From NCBI GenBank assembly GCA_910585385.1, contig CAJUDV010000040.1, positions 1 to 18,476 on the forward strand: a stretch of DNA of 18,476 nucleotides. The letters run 5' to 3'. The notes under the pieces were generated by a model. That model worked only from the letters and a program-made list of their open reading frames with translations. It made no database searches and was not told the DNA's origin. Shown here piece after piece: positions 6,737-14,049 of the stretch; within the stretch, counting starts at the first letter, position 1, and every line of letters begins with the position of its first letter. A program made the translations under genes and the position numbers. The DNA is from an uncultured Oscillibacter sp. Lineage in GTDB: Bacteria; Bacillota; Clostridia; Oscillospirales; Oscillospiraceae.

Positions 6737-7384
6737 ATGGGGGAACGGGAAGTATCCGCTATGCACTATATTCCGGCGCTGTTCCGCCGGTATGGGCGCC
6801 TGAGGCGGTTTTGCGCGGGACAGCAGATTTTTCTGAAAGACAGTCCCGCCCGGGAACTGTATTTTCTGGAGCGGGGAAAAGTGCGGGCGTATCTGCTGTA
6901 TCCGGACGGTATAGAGCGGACGCTGTGCTTTGTGGAGCGGGGCAACCTGATCGGGGAGGAGGCTGTGGGCCGGCCCGCTGTCCGGATCGTCTGTGCCGAC
7001 GCGGCCACCGATCTTTTGATGTACAGCATGGACCTGGACACGCTGCTGCGGGCCTGCGCCGCGGAGCGGGAGAACTGGGTCGAGCTGCTGGCGCTGTTCA
7101 TGAAGAAGATCGAACTGCTGTCCAGTTGGATTTTTTACGCCCAGTTCATCCAGAACAGCGCGAAGCTGGCGTGTTTTCTCTTCTCCAATACCGAAGAGAC
7201 GCATACGGCGGTTCACTATACCCAGGAGCAGATTGCGGCGGTAACTGGAATGAGCCGGGTGAGCGTCTCAAACCTGATTCGAAAATTTTCGGAGGAGGGT
7301 CTGGTGAGCCAGGGCTACCGGTCGATTCGGGTTCTGGACCGGGAACGGCTGCGGGCGCTGTTTGGAAAGCAGGAGTTTTACTGA
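6737..7384 (+). CDS. Crp/Fnr-family transcriptional regulator
   Basis: The product is 215 residues. A cyclic-nucleotide-binding-like beta-barrel sensor spans about 20-115 (including FLERGKVRAYLLYPDGIERTL). A dimerisation helix follows at about 115-140, then a winged helix-turn-helix at about 160-200 with recognition segment GMSRVSVSNLIRKF. Relative to FNR's E-x-x-S-R contacts, the aligned residues are V175, S178 and N179, which predicts a half-site different from TTGAT. The chosen start, ATG 6737, has AGAGGTGAT just upstream; ATG 6710 in frame lacks a ribosome site. No FNR-type N-terminal cysteine cluster is seen, so an iron-sulfur oxygen sensor is unlikely. It probably controls itself and the divergent hydrolase/dehydrogenase operon. 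The effector is unknown. Confidence 0.9.
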   Translation: MGEREVSAMHYIPALFRRYGRLRRFCAGQQIFLKDSPARELYFLERGKVRAYLLYPDGIERTLCFVERGNLIGEEAVGRPAVRIVCADAATDLLMYSMDLDTLLRACAAERENWVELLALFMKKIELLSSWIFYAQFIQNSAKLACFLFSNTEETHTAVHYTQEQIAAVTGMSRVSVSNLIRKFSEEGLVSQGYRSIRVLDRERLRALFGKQEFY

Positions 7385-7400
7385 GCCGGAAAACGGCTTT
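7384..7400 (+). terminator. Weak hairpin after the Crp/Fnr gene
   Basis: AGCCG and CGGCT form a 5-bp stem with a GAAAA loop at the stop codon, followed by only three T. It is a possible weak terminator. Confidence 0.25.
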
Positions 7401-7454
7401 CCATTCTGAATGAGGCTGGCTGAGAATTCTGTATCCCTTGTGCCCCAGGGGCTG

Positions 7455-7470
7455 CAACCTGTGGTTGACA
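7455..7470 (+). promoter_or_regulatory. Candidate -35 and operator upstream of the XRE-repeat gene
   Basis: A perfect TTGACA (7465-7470) overlaps a small inverted repeat, CAACC-TGT-GGTTG (7455-7467). No convincing -10 lies 16-18 bases downstream, where the sequence is TTCTTG-like, so the promoter is only tentative. The inverted repeat could be an autoregulatory site. Confidence 0.3.
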
Positions 7471-7549
7471 AAGTTCCACCTGCCGCGTTCTTGTTTTTTC
7501 TCCCAGACCGGCGTACCATAGGCCCATCAAACAGGGAGGCGAACATCCA

Positions 7550-8335
7550 ATGAATTTTTCTGAAAAGCTCACGGCCCTGCGCCGCAGAGAGGGAATGTCC
7601 CAGGAGCAGCTGGCGGACCGGCTGGGAGTGACGAGGCAGTCCGTCAGCAAGTGGGAGAGCGGCGCGGCGCAGCCGGAGCTTGCCAAGCTGGTGGCGCTGT
7701 CGGAGCTGTTTCGGGTCAGCGTAGACTATCTGGTGAAAGACTATATCGAGGAGCCGGAGCCGCCGGAGAAGGGCGGAACCTCCACGGCCAGGCTGGAGGA
7801 GCAGGTGGAGGAGATCTCCCGGTACTTCCGGGTCTGGTCCTGGGACAGCAGAACAAGGATCGGGGATTTGCCGCTGGTGTCCATCCGATTCAGCGGCAAC
7901 CGTCTGCGGCTCAGGGATACGGCCAGGGGGATCATTGCCGTCGGCAACATCGCCGTGGGAGTGCTGGCCCTTGGGATTATGAGCGCAGGCGTTGTCAGCA
8001 TCGGGGTTATCAGCGTGGGAGCCCTTGCGCTGGGATGTCTGGCTTTCGGACTGGCGGCGCTGGGACCGGTGGCCATCGGGCTGCTGGCCGTTGGTCCGGT
8101 GGCCCTTGGCCTGTGGTACGCCGGGGGCGTCACGGCTGTGGCGGGAAAGATCGCCGTGGGTGTCGCCGCTGTCGGGGATACCGCCGTTGGGAATGACGCC
8201 CTGGGGAAGCATGTCCTTCTCTGGGGAGATGGGTTGACCGGGGCACAGGTGGAGTCGTTCCTGCTGGAACACCATCCGGATCTGTGGCGGCCCCTGCTGC
8301 GCTTTCTGACGGCCGTGGGAGCCAACATCAAATAA
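7550..8335 (+). CDS. XRE-family regulator with C-terminal pentapeptide-like repeat domain
   Basis: The product is 261 residues. Residues 1-62 form an HTH_3 domain (MSQEQLADRLGVTRQSVSKWESG). A charged linker follows to about 100. A regular 5-residue repeat then runs from G127 to G192, about 13 units of G-x-hydrophobic-A/S-hydrophobic (for example GNIAV, GVLAL, GVISV, GPVAI). After a phase break, four more units run at 199-219 (GKIAV, GVAAV, GDTAV, GNDAL). The last 40 residues look helical. Such 5-residue periodicity suggests a beta-solenoid akin to pentapeptide-repeat proteins, or a membrane-associated hydrophobic repeat. Start ATG 7550 has GGGAGG upstream. The gene is monocistronic, ending at the terminator at 8342-8371. 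The DNA target is unknown. Confidence 0.88.
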   Translation: MNFSEKLTALRRREGMSQEQLADRLGVTRQSVSKWESGAAQPELAKLVALSELFRVSVDYLVKDYIEEPEPPEKGGTSTARLEEQVEEISRYFRVWSWDSRTRIGDLPLVSIRFSGNRLRLRDTARGIIAVGNIAVGVLALGIMSAGVVSIGVISVGALALGCLAFGLAALGPVAIGLLAVGPVALGLWYAGGVTAVAGKIAVGVAAVGDTAVGNDALGKHVLLWGDGLTGAQVESFLLEHHPDLWRPLLRFLTAVGANIK

Positions 8336-8341
8336 AGAGAG

Positions 8342-8371
8342 CGGGACCGGCAGAGCGCCGGTCCCGTTTTT
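8342..8371 (+). terminator. Rho-independent terminator
   Basis: CGGGACCGGC (8342-8351) and GCCGGTCCCG (8357-8366) form a perfect 10-bp stem with an AGAGC loop, followed by five T. It ends the XRE-repeat gene and lies only four bases before the convergent sigG stop codon. Confidence 0.93.
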
Positions 8372-8375
8372 GCGG

Positions 8376-9149
8376 TCAGATGTTCTTTTTAATGGTGTTG
8401 ATGGCGCCCTTTTCCAGCCGGGAGACCTGAGCCTGGGAGATGCCCACCTCGGCGGAGACCTCCATCTGGGTCTTGCCCTCGTAGAACCGCAGAGACAGGA
8501 TGCGCCGCTCCCGGTCGTCCAGGCGCTTCATGGCCTCTTTCAGGGCGATGCGGTCGGTCCAGTTCTCGTCGGTGTTCTTGGTGTCCCGCACCTGGTCCAT
8601 GACGCAGAGGGTGTCCCCGCCGCTGTCGGAGTACACCGGGTCGTAGAGGGACACCGGGTCCATGATGGCGTCCATGGCGAACACCACGTCCTCCCGGGGG
8701 ATGTCCAGCTCCTTGGCAATCTGCTCCACCGTGGGCTCCCGCTGGGTCTCCGCCAGCAGCCGGTCCCGGACCTGGAGCACCCGGTAGGCCGTGTCCCGCA
8801 TGCTGCGGGTCACCCGGATGGCGCTGTTGTCCCGGAGGTAGCGCCGGATCTCGCCGATGATCATGGGTACGCCGTAGGTGGAAAACCGTACCGGCTGATT
8901 GATGTCGAAATTATCTATGGCCTTGATGAGGCCCACGCAGCCCACCTGAAAGAGGTCGTCGGCGTTCTCGCTCCGGCCCGAAAATCGCTGAATCACGGAC
9001 AGCACCAGTCGGAGATTCCCCTCGATCAGCTGGCGGCGGGCCTCCTGGTCTCCCTCCTTGGTCCGGCGCAGCAGCGCCATGGTCTCTTCATTTTTCAGGA
9101 CTTTGAGCTTGGAGGTGTTGACCCCCGCGATCTCCACTTTTCCCTGCAT
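8376..9149 (-). CDS. sigG: RNA polymerase sporulation sigma factor SigG
   Basis: The product is 257 residues; Bacillus SigG is 260. Opening residues KVEIAGVNTSKLKVLKN closely match the Bacillus SigG start (KVEICGVDTSKLPVLKN). Region 2 has GNLRLVLSVIQRFSGRSENADDLFQVGCVGL and the FSTYGVPMIIGEIRRYLRD core. Region 4 ends GKTQMEVSAEVGISQAQVSRLEKGA. SigG drives late forespore gene expression after engulfment. ATG 9149 was chosen because it matches the family start; GGAGG lies 11 bases upstream, a slightly long gap. The in-frame extension further upstream crosses the promoter and is not homologous. The gene is divergent from the ylmC/ymxH-like gene and has no adjacent sigE or spoIIGA, unlike in Bacillus. 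Confidence 0.96.
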   Translation of the reverse strand: MQGKVEIAGVNTSKLKVLKNEETMALLRRTKEGDQEARRQLIEGNLRLVLSVIQRFSGRSENADDLFQVGCVGLIKAIDNFDINQPVRFSTYGVPMIIGEIRRYLRDNSAIRVTRSMRDTAYRVLQVRDRLLAETQREPTVEQIAKELDIPREDVVFAMDAIMDPVSLYDPVYSDSGGDTLCVMDQVRDTKNTDENWTDRIALKEAMKRLDDRERRILSLRFYEGKTQMEVSAEVGISQAQVSRLEKGAINTIKKNI

Positions 9150-9199
9150 AAAACCGGATTCCTCCACTGTCTTGTTTATGTGGTGAAATAACCGGTACT

Positions 9200-9229
9200 C
9201 AGTATTTCCCCTGGCGATTTTTCCTATAC
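9200..9229 (-). promoter_or_regulatory. Forespore-type (sigma-F/sigma-G) promoter of sigG
   Basis: On the minus strand GTATA (9225-9229) and AATACTG (9200-9206) are 18 bases apart. These resemble the sigma-G elements G-M-A-T-R and CATACTA, allowing two mismatches in the -10. Transcription would start about 45 bases before the sigG ATG. Known biology (sigma-F starts and sigma-G amplifies sigG) fits. Confidence 0.5.
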
Positions 9230-9397
9230 TGGGAGGTTTTGTCGCTTTGTGGGCAGGGGGCGGAGCAGGCGCGGTTAAAAGTTTCGCCAACCCTTGTTTG
9301 GGCGTTTTGAGATTTTTTAAACAAGACCTAGTAAACGGGGGAAAACACATGGGACATTCCGTATGCCGCATAGGCTCTCTTTGGGGAGGTGAGCGTC

Positions 9398-9682
9398 ATG
9401 CAGTGCAGGATTCGGGGCTTACAGCGCAAGGAGGTCATCAACATCTGCGACGGCTGCCGGCTGGGGTTTGTCTCCGATGTGGACATTACGGTGCCGGAGG
9501 GGAAAGTGGTGGCCATCGTGGTCAGCGGGCCAAAGCTGTTTTTTGGCCTGTTCGGAAGAGGGGAGGAGTTCTACGTCCCATGGGATTGCATCCAGCGGAT
9601 TGGGGATGACATCATCCTGATCGACAAGCCCTTCCAGCGCCGGGACCCCAATTTGGAGAAAAAACGCAGGAGAAGGTGCTGA
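9398..9682 (+). CDS. YlmC/YmxH-family sporulation protein (PRC-barrel)
   Basis: The product is a small 94-residue protein with a PRC-barrel-like beta fold: GLQRKEVINICDGCRLGFVSDVDI, a VSGPKLFFGLFGRGEEFYVPWDCIQRIGDDIILI core, then a basic tail (KKRRRR). This matches the YlmC/YmxH family, associated with sporulation in Firmicutes; its molecular role is unknown. ATG 9398 has GGGGAGG eight bases upstream; the in-frame GTG at 9389 sits directly on that ribosome site and is rejected. It is divergent from sigG across a 248-base noncoding gap. No convincing promoter for this gene was found there. Confidence 0.88.
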   Translation: MQCRIRGLQRKEVINICDGCRLGFVSDVDITVPEGKVVAIVVSGPKLFFGLFGRGEEFYVPWDCIQRIGDDIILIDKPFQRRDPNLEKKRRRRC

Positions 9683-9729
9683 GGCTCCGCGTGGACGGCA
9701 TAATTTCCCGGGGATTTGGGAAAAAATAC

Positions 9730-9758
9730 TTGCATTCAGTATTTTGATGTGGTATTAT
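9730..9758 (+). promoter_or_regulatory. rpsB-tsf promoter
   Basis: CTTGCAT (-35 TTGCAT, 9730-9735), 17 bases, then TATTAT (9753-9758). The same layout, including an A-run just upstream and a TATT-T -10, precedes rplS. The start would be near 9765, leaving a leader of about 107 bases. Confidence 0.7.
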
Positions 9759-9871
9759 ATTTCAGCATTCCGCACGGCGCGTGGACTCTCCGTCTGTGCC
9801 CATCCCGGGTTGGCGGGGAGGCTGAAGCCGCCGGAGGTCAAACTAAATCAGATTTGGAGGAAACAAACACT

Positions 9872-10600
9872 ATGGCAAATTCTAGCGTCGTATCCATGAA
9901 GGCCCTGCTGGAGGCGGGCGTTCACTTCGGTCATCAGACCCGCCGGTGGAATCCCAAGATGGCTCCCTATATCTACACCGAGCGCAACGGCATCTATATC
10001 GTGGACCTGCAGAAGACCGTCCGCAAGCTGGAGGAGGCCTACAACTTCGTCCGCCAGCTCAGCGAGAGCGGCCAGTCCCTGCTGTTCGTGGGAACCAAGA
10101 AGCAGGCTCAGGACGCCATCCGCGAGGAGGCTGCCCGCTGCGGGCAGTATTTCGTCAACGCCCGGTGGCTGGGCGGCATGATGACCAACTTCAAGACCAT
10201 GCGCACCCGCGTGGACCGGCTGAACCAGCTGAAGACCATGCAGGAGGACGGCACCTTTGACATGCTGCCCAAGAAGGAAGTCATGAAGCACATGGGCGAG
10301 ATCGCCAAGCTGGAGAAGTACCTGGGCGGCGTGAAGGAGATGAAGCGCCTGCCCGGCGCCCTGTTTATCGTGGATACCCGCAAGGAGCGCAACGCCATCG
10401 CCGAGGCCCACAAGCTGGGCATCCCCGTGGTGGCCATCGCCGACACCAACTGCGACCCCGATGAGATTGACTACGTTATCCCCGGCAACGATGACGCCAT
10501 CCGCGCCATCAAGCTGATCTCTTCCATTATGGCCAACGCCGTACTGGAGGGCAGGCAGGGTGAGCAGACCGAGGAGCCCGAGAAGGCGGACGCCCAGTAA
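9872..10600 (+). CDS. rpsB: 30S ribosomal protein S2
   Basis: The product is 242 residues, normal family length. Diagnostic segments are SMKALLEAGVHFGHQTRRWNPKM near the N-terminus, IYIVDLQKT, FVGTKKQAQDAI, RWLGGMMTNFKT, and GIPVVAIADTNCDPDEIDYVIPGNDDAIRAI near the C-terminus. S2 is a late-assembly protein of the 30S head that is needed for binding of S1-type partners and for mRNA handling. ATG 9872 has TTTGGAGG ending 11 bases upstream; an earlier in-frame start would cross the promoter. It is followed by tsf, the universal rpsB-tsf pair. The GC-rich leader (9765-9871) could hold an autoregulatory structure, but no S2-binding motif could be confirmed by eye. Confidence 0.98.
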   Translation: MANSSVVSMKALLEAGVHFGHQTRRWNPKMAPYIYTERNGIYIVDLQKTVRKLEEAYNFVRQLSESGQSLLFVGTKKQAQDAIREEAARCGQYFVNARWLGGMMTNFKTMRTRVDRLNQLKTMQEDGTFDMLPKKEVMKHMGEIAKLEKYLGGVKEMKRLPGALFIVDTRKERNAIAEAHKLGIPVVAIADTNCDPDEIDYVIPGNDDAIRAIKLISSIMANAVLEGRQGEQTEEPEKADAQ

Positions 10601-10653
10601 TCCGGTTTCGGAAACAGCGCTTTTGATGAAAAATAGAGTGGAGGAACAATAAA

Positions 10654-11571
10654 ATGGCTTTTACAGCTGCTGACGTAAAGAACCTGCGGGAGAAGACCGG
10701 CGTGGGCATGATGGACTGCAAGAAGGCCCTGGCTGCCTCTGACGGTGACATGGACAAGGCCATTGAGTACCTGCGTGAGAAAGGTCTGGCCGCCTCTGTA
10801 AAGAAGGCTGACCGCATCGCCGCCGAGGGCATGGCCTATGCCGCCGTTGTAAACGGCGTGGGCGTCGTGGTGGAGGTCAACGCCGAGACCGACTTCGTGG
10901 GCAAGAATGAGAAGTTTGTGGACTTCGTCAAGGGTGTGGCCGCCACCGTGGCCGCGGCGAACCCCGCCGACCTGGACGCTCTGATGGAGTGCAAGTACAA
11001 CGGCGCCGACCTGACCGTTCTCCAGCAGCAGCAGGAGATGGTCCTGGTCATCGGCGAGAACATCAAGGTCCGCCGCTTCGCCCGCTTTGAGGGCGGCGTC
11101 TGCGTCCCCTATGTCCATGCCGGCGGCAAGATCGGCGTGCTGGTGAACCTAGAGACCGACCTGCCCGCCGAGAAGGTGGAAGAGGCCGGCAAGGACGTCG
11201 CCATGCAGATCGCCGCTCTGAATCCCCGGTTCTGGGATAAGGCCCAGGTGACCCAGGAGGTTCTGGATGAGGAGAAGAAGATCATGATGGCCCAGATGGA
11301 GAACGATCCCAAGATGGCCTCCAAGCCCGAGCAGGTGCGGGAGAAGATTGTCCTTGGCAAGCTGAACAAGTTCTACACCGAGAATTGCCTGCTCCAGCAG
11401 GAGTTTGTGAAGGACGGAGACCTGACTGTGGAGAAGTATCTGGCCTCCGCCGCCAAGGCCCTGGGCGGTACCATCACCTTTAAGGACGCCGTGCGCTTTG
11501 AGAAGGGCGAGGGCATTGAGAAGAAGCAGGAGAACTTCGCCGAGGAGATCGCCTCCATGGTGAAGGGCTGA
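10654..11571 (+). CDS. tsf: Translation elongation factor Ts
   Basis: The product is 305 residues, a full-length EF-Ts. The N-terminal UBA-like domain (about 1-50) reads TAADVKNLREKTGVGMMDCKKAL. The signature ETDFVGKNE with TDFV at 79-82 inserts into EF-Tu to displace Mg-GDP. Two core subdomains and a C-terminal helix follow. It is the guanine nucleotide exchange factor for EF-Tu. ATG 10654 has GGAGG nine bases upstream. It is co-transcribed with rpsB from a 53-base gap without terminator and ends at the hairpin at 11593-11626. Confidence 0.98.
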   Translation: MAFTAADVKNLREKTGVGMMDCKKALAASDGDMDKAIEYLREKGLAASVKKADRIAAEGMAYAAVVNGVGVVVEVNAETDFVGKNEKFVDFVKGVAATVAAANPADLDALMECKYNGADLTVLQQQQEMVLVIGENIKVRRFARFEGGVCVPYVHAGGKIGVLVNLETDLPAEKVEEAGKDVAMQIAALNPRFWDKAQVTQEVLDEEKKIMMAQMENDPKMASKPEQVREKIVLGKLNKFYTENCLLQQEFVKDGDLTVEKYLASAAKALGGTITFKDAVRFEKGEGIEKKQENFAEEIASMVKG

Positions 11572-11592
11572 TTAGTCCCAATTGCAGCCGCA

Positions 11593-11626
11593 GGCCCGGA
11601 GCAACTGTTGTTGCCCCGGGCCTTTT
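11593..11626 (+). terminator. Rho-independent terminator of rpsB-tsf
   Basis: GGCCCGG (11593-11599) pairs with CCGGGCC (11616-11622) and inside it GCAAC pairs with GTTGC around a TGTT loop, with one A-C mismatch. Four T follow. The next gene starts 42 bases further on. Confidence 0.8.
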
Positions 11627-11667
11627 GCCAATATGCGGAAGAAAACGAGAGAGAAGAAGTGATACAG

Positions 11668-12618
11668 ATGATCATCCTGGACCTGGAGTGGAACCGCAGC
11701 TATGACAAAAATCCCCTGAACGAGATCCTCCAGATCGGGGCGGTCCGGGTAGGTGTGATCGGCGGGCCAATTTTGGATACCTTCAGCGTTTTCATCAGAC
11801 CTACAATTCACAAGCGGTTTGACCCCGGGGCGAGAAAGCTGCCGGAACTGCAGGCCTCCGTCCAATCCACGGTGGAGTTTCCAGCCGCGTTGGAGGCGTT
11901 TCGGACCTGGTGCGGGGGAGAGACCGTCTTTGCGGCCTGGGGCGGCGGGGACGATTTCAAGGCGCTGCGGCAGAACTGTGAGTATTGGAAGATCCCTCCG
12001 GTGCCGGTGGAGACGGTCCAGGACCTCCAGATGGCCTTTTCCTATCTGGTGGGCACCAGCCAGCAGGTGGCGCTGTGGCGGGCGGTGGAGTACTGCGGCC
12101 TTCCGGATATTTTTGATTTTCACAACGCCCTGTGCGACGCCGTATATACCGCGGTGGTGGCCCAGTGGCTCACGCCGGAGGCCCTGTCCTACCGGCCGCC
12201 TAAACGGGAAACTGTCCGCCGCCTGCCCTCGCCCCACCTCTCCAAACTGCCCTTTTCCAAACAGCCCCGGCGGAAGGTGGGCCCCATGTCCGCTCCGGCG
12301 GATGTCCTGAACGCCAAAGCGGCGCGCCAGCCGGTTTGTCCTATCTGCGGGCGGGTGGGCTCTGTCAGCCGCTGGAGCTTTACCCGGCCCAAGGGAAAGG
12401 CTGTTCCTCTGGTCTATTACGCGGTGTTCCGCTGCCGGGAGCATGGGCGGTTTTTGTGCCGGCTGACGCTGGCCACCCGGGAGGACGGCGCATGGATAGG
12501 GCGGCGGTCCGTCCCGGTCATCACGCCGGAGCTGATGCGGGAGTACGAGGCGGCGCGGCAGGACGGCGTCCACGCCTGCCGGAGCGGGAAAAAGAAAACG
12601 CGGAGGAGCCGGCCGTAG
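11668..12618 (+). CDS. DEDDh 3'-5' exonuclease-domain protein with C-terminal Cys/His zinc-ribbon-like tail
   Basis: The product is 316 residues. The exonuclease (RNase T/DNA polymerase III epsilon type) domain spans about 1-170: D5 and E7 in ILDLEWN, D95/D96 in WGGGDDFKAL, and H152 with D157 in HNALCDAVYTA, giving a complete DEDDh set. A proline/lysine-rich linker leads to a second module with C224, C227, C256, H259 and C264 (CPICG ... CREHGRFLC), which looks metal-binding. It is a single-strand nuclease by family; the substrate is not known. ATG 11668 is preceded by an AAGTGAT-like site; earlier frame starts overlap the tsf terminator. The C-terminal tail is very basic, which suits nucleic acid binding. 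Confidence 0.82.
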   Translation: MIILDLEWNRSYDKNPLNEILQIGAVRVGVIGGPILDTFSVFIRPTIHKRFDPGARKLPELQASVQSTVEFPAALEAFRTWCGGETVFAAWGGGDDFKALRQNCEYWKIPPVPVETVQDLQMAFSYLVGTSQQVALWRAVEYCGLPDIFDFHNALCDAVYTAVVAQWLTPEALSYRPPKRETVRRLPSPHLSKLPFSKQPRRKVGPMSAPADVLNAKAARQPVCPICGRVGSVSRWSFTRPKGKAVPLVYYAVFRCREHGRFLCRLTLATREDGAWIGRRSVPVITPELMREYEAARQDGVHACRSGKKKTRRSRP

Positions 12619-12693
12619 AAGAGGACCGCCGCGGGCGGAGAGACTGAAGCTTAAAATTTTGAAAACGCCGCATACTATCCCCGGTGATGAAAG

Positions 12694-14007
12694 ATGGAGT
12701 CGATTTGGACAAGTGAGACAGTTCTGCCAAGGTTTCCCTCCCTGCGGGGGGATTTCCGCACGGATGTGCTGGTGATTGGCGGCGGACTGGCGGGGCTGCT
12801 GTGCGCCCGCCGCCTGACGGAGCTGGGGGTGGAGAACGTTTTGGTGGAGGCCGCTGACCTTTGCGGCGGCATGACGAAGAACACCACCGCCAAGATTACC
12901 GCGCAGCACGGGCTGATCTATGACAAGCTCCTGAGGCGGTTTGGCGCGGAGCGGGCCAGGATGTACCTGGAGGCCAACCAGGCGGCCTTACGGGAGTACC
13001 GGAGGCTGTGCGCCAAAGTGGACTGCGGCTTCGAGACACGGGACGCCTTTGTCTACGCCCGGTGTGATCGGGCCAAGCTGGAGCGGGAGGCGCGGGCGCT
13101 GGAGAACCTGGGGGTTCCGGCGGAGCTGGCGGAGGAGGTTCCGCTGCCCTTTCCAACGGTGGGGGCGCTCCGTTTCAACGGACAGGCGCAGTTTGACCCG
13201 CTGCGTTTCGCGGCGGCGGTGGCGAAGGGGCTCAGGATTTATGAGCACACGCCTGTTTTGGAGCTGGCCGCCGGTACGGCTGTGACGCCGGAGGGGAAGA
13301 TTCAGGCGGAGAAAATGATTGTCTGCACCCACTTTCCCCTTCTCAATAAGCACGGCAGCTACTTTCTCAAGATGTATCAGCGCCGCTCCTACGTGCTGGC
13401 GCTGGAGAATGCCTCCGACGTGGGCGGCATGTATGTGGATGAGGCGGAGGATGGTCTGTCGTTCCGGAACGCCGGGGACCTGCTGCTTCTGGGGGGCGGC
13501 GGCCACCGCACAGGCAAGAAGGGCGGCGGCTGGCAGGAGCTGAAACGCTTTGCGGCCCGGTACTACCCCGCCGCCCGGGAACGGGCCCGCTGGGCGGCTC
13601 AGGACTGTATGACGCTGGACGGGGCGCCCTATATCGGGCCCTATTCCGCCCGGACCCAGGGGCTCTATGTGACTACGGGCTTCAACAAATGGGGAATGAC
13701 CTCCTCTATGGCCGCGGCCATGATTCTGGGAGACCTGGTGACAGGCCGGGAGAATCCCTGGGCCCCGGCTTTCTCCCCCTCCCGGACCATGCTCCGGCCT
13801 CAGCTGGCGGTCAATGCCGCCGGGGCGGCGCTGAATCTGGTGACCCCGACCAGACCCCGATGCCCCCACATGGGCTGCGCTCTGAAATGGAATCCCCGGG
13901 AGCGCACCTGGGACTGTCCCTGCCACGGCTCCCGGTTTACGGAGGAGGGCCGCCTGATTGACAATCCGGCCACAGGGGACCTGAAACGCCTCGGGCCAAG
14001 AAGATAA
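12694..14007 (+). CDS. FAD-dependent oxidoreductase with short C-terminal Rieske domain
   Basis: The product is 437 residues. A DAO-type FAD domain starts with VLVIGGGLAGLLCARRL (about 25-41) and VLVEAADLCGGMT (about 49-61), continuing to TTGFNKWGMTSSMAAAMILGDL. The C-terminal 48 residues carry the Rieske [2Fe-2S] ligands C390-x-H392 and C408-x2-H411, plus the flanking cysteines C395 and C410. The usual beta strands before the first ligand box are largely missing, so this is a short form of the family, whose common form is about 500 residues. The function is unknown; electron transfer between FAD and the cluster is expected. ATG 12694 has GGTGATGAA just upstream. The gene is monocistronic and ends at the GAGA-loop terminator at 14016-14044. 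Confidence 0.88.
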   Translation: MESIWTSETVLPRFPSLRGDFRTDVLVIGGGLAGLLCARRLTELGVENVLVEAADLCGGMTKNTTAKITAQHGLIYDKLLRRFGAERARMYLEANQAALREYRRLCAKVDCGFETRDAFVYARCDRAKLEREARALENLGVPAELAEEVPLPFPTVGALRFNGQAQFDPLRFAAAVAKGLRIYEHTPVLELAAGTAVTPEGKIQAEKMIVCTHFPLLNKHGSYFLKMYQRRSYVLALENASDVGGMYVDEAEDGLSFRNAGDLLLLGGGGHRTGKKGGGWQELKRFAARYYPAARERARWAAQDCMTLDGAPYIGPYSARTQGLYVTTGFNKWGMTSSMAAAMILGDLVTGRENPWAPAFSPSRTMLRPQLAVNAAGAALNLVTPTRPRCPHMGCALKWNPRERTWDCPCHGSRFTEEGRLIDNPATGDLKRLGPRR

Positions 14008-14015
14008 TAGCCGCG

Positions 14016-14044
14016 GGGCCGCTGGGAGACCGGCGGCCCTTTTT
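14016..14044 (+). terminator. Rho-independent terminator
   Basis: GGGCCGCTGG (14016-14025) and CCGGCGGCCC (14030-14039) form a 10-bp stem (one G-U) capped by a GAGA tetraloop and followed by five T. Confidence 0.92.
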
Positions 14045-14049
14045 GATGC

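Noticed and set aside
9336..9347. Sigma-F-like -10 (GGGGAAAACA) before the ylmC/ymxH-like gene
   Set aside because: No GYWTA -35 lies 15-16 bases upstream, so it may be chance in a purine-rich stretch.
9716..9871. N-terminal extension of rpsB
   Set aside because: The added residues would begin inside the promoter, and S2 proteins start at the ATG at 9872 behind TTTGGAGG.
12628..12640. CCGCC-GCG-GGCGG hairpin after the exonuclease gene as terminator
   Set aside because: No T-run follows, so it is not a convincing intrinsic terminator.
11572..12909. 445-codon minus-strand frame across the exonuclease and the start of the Rieske gene
   Set aside because: It crosses two real genes and a gap, its product is arginine/proline/glycine-rich with no domain, and it spans promoter and start regions of the plus-strand genes.
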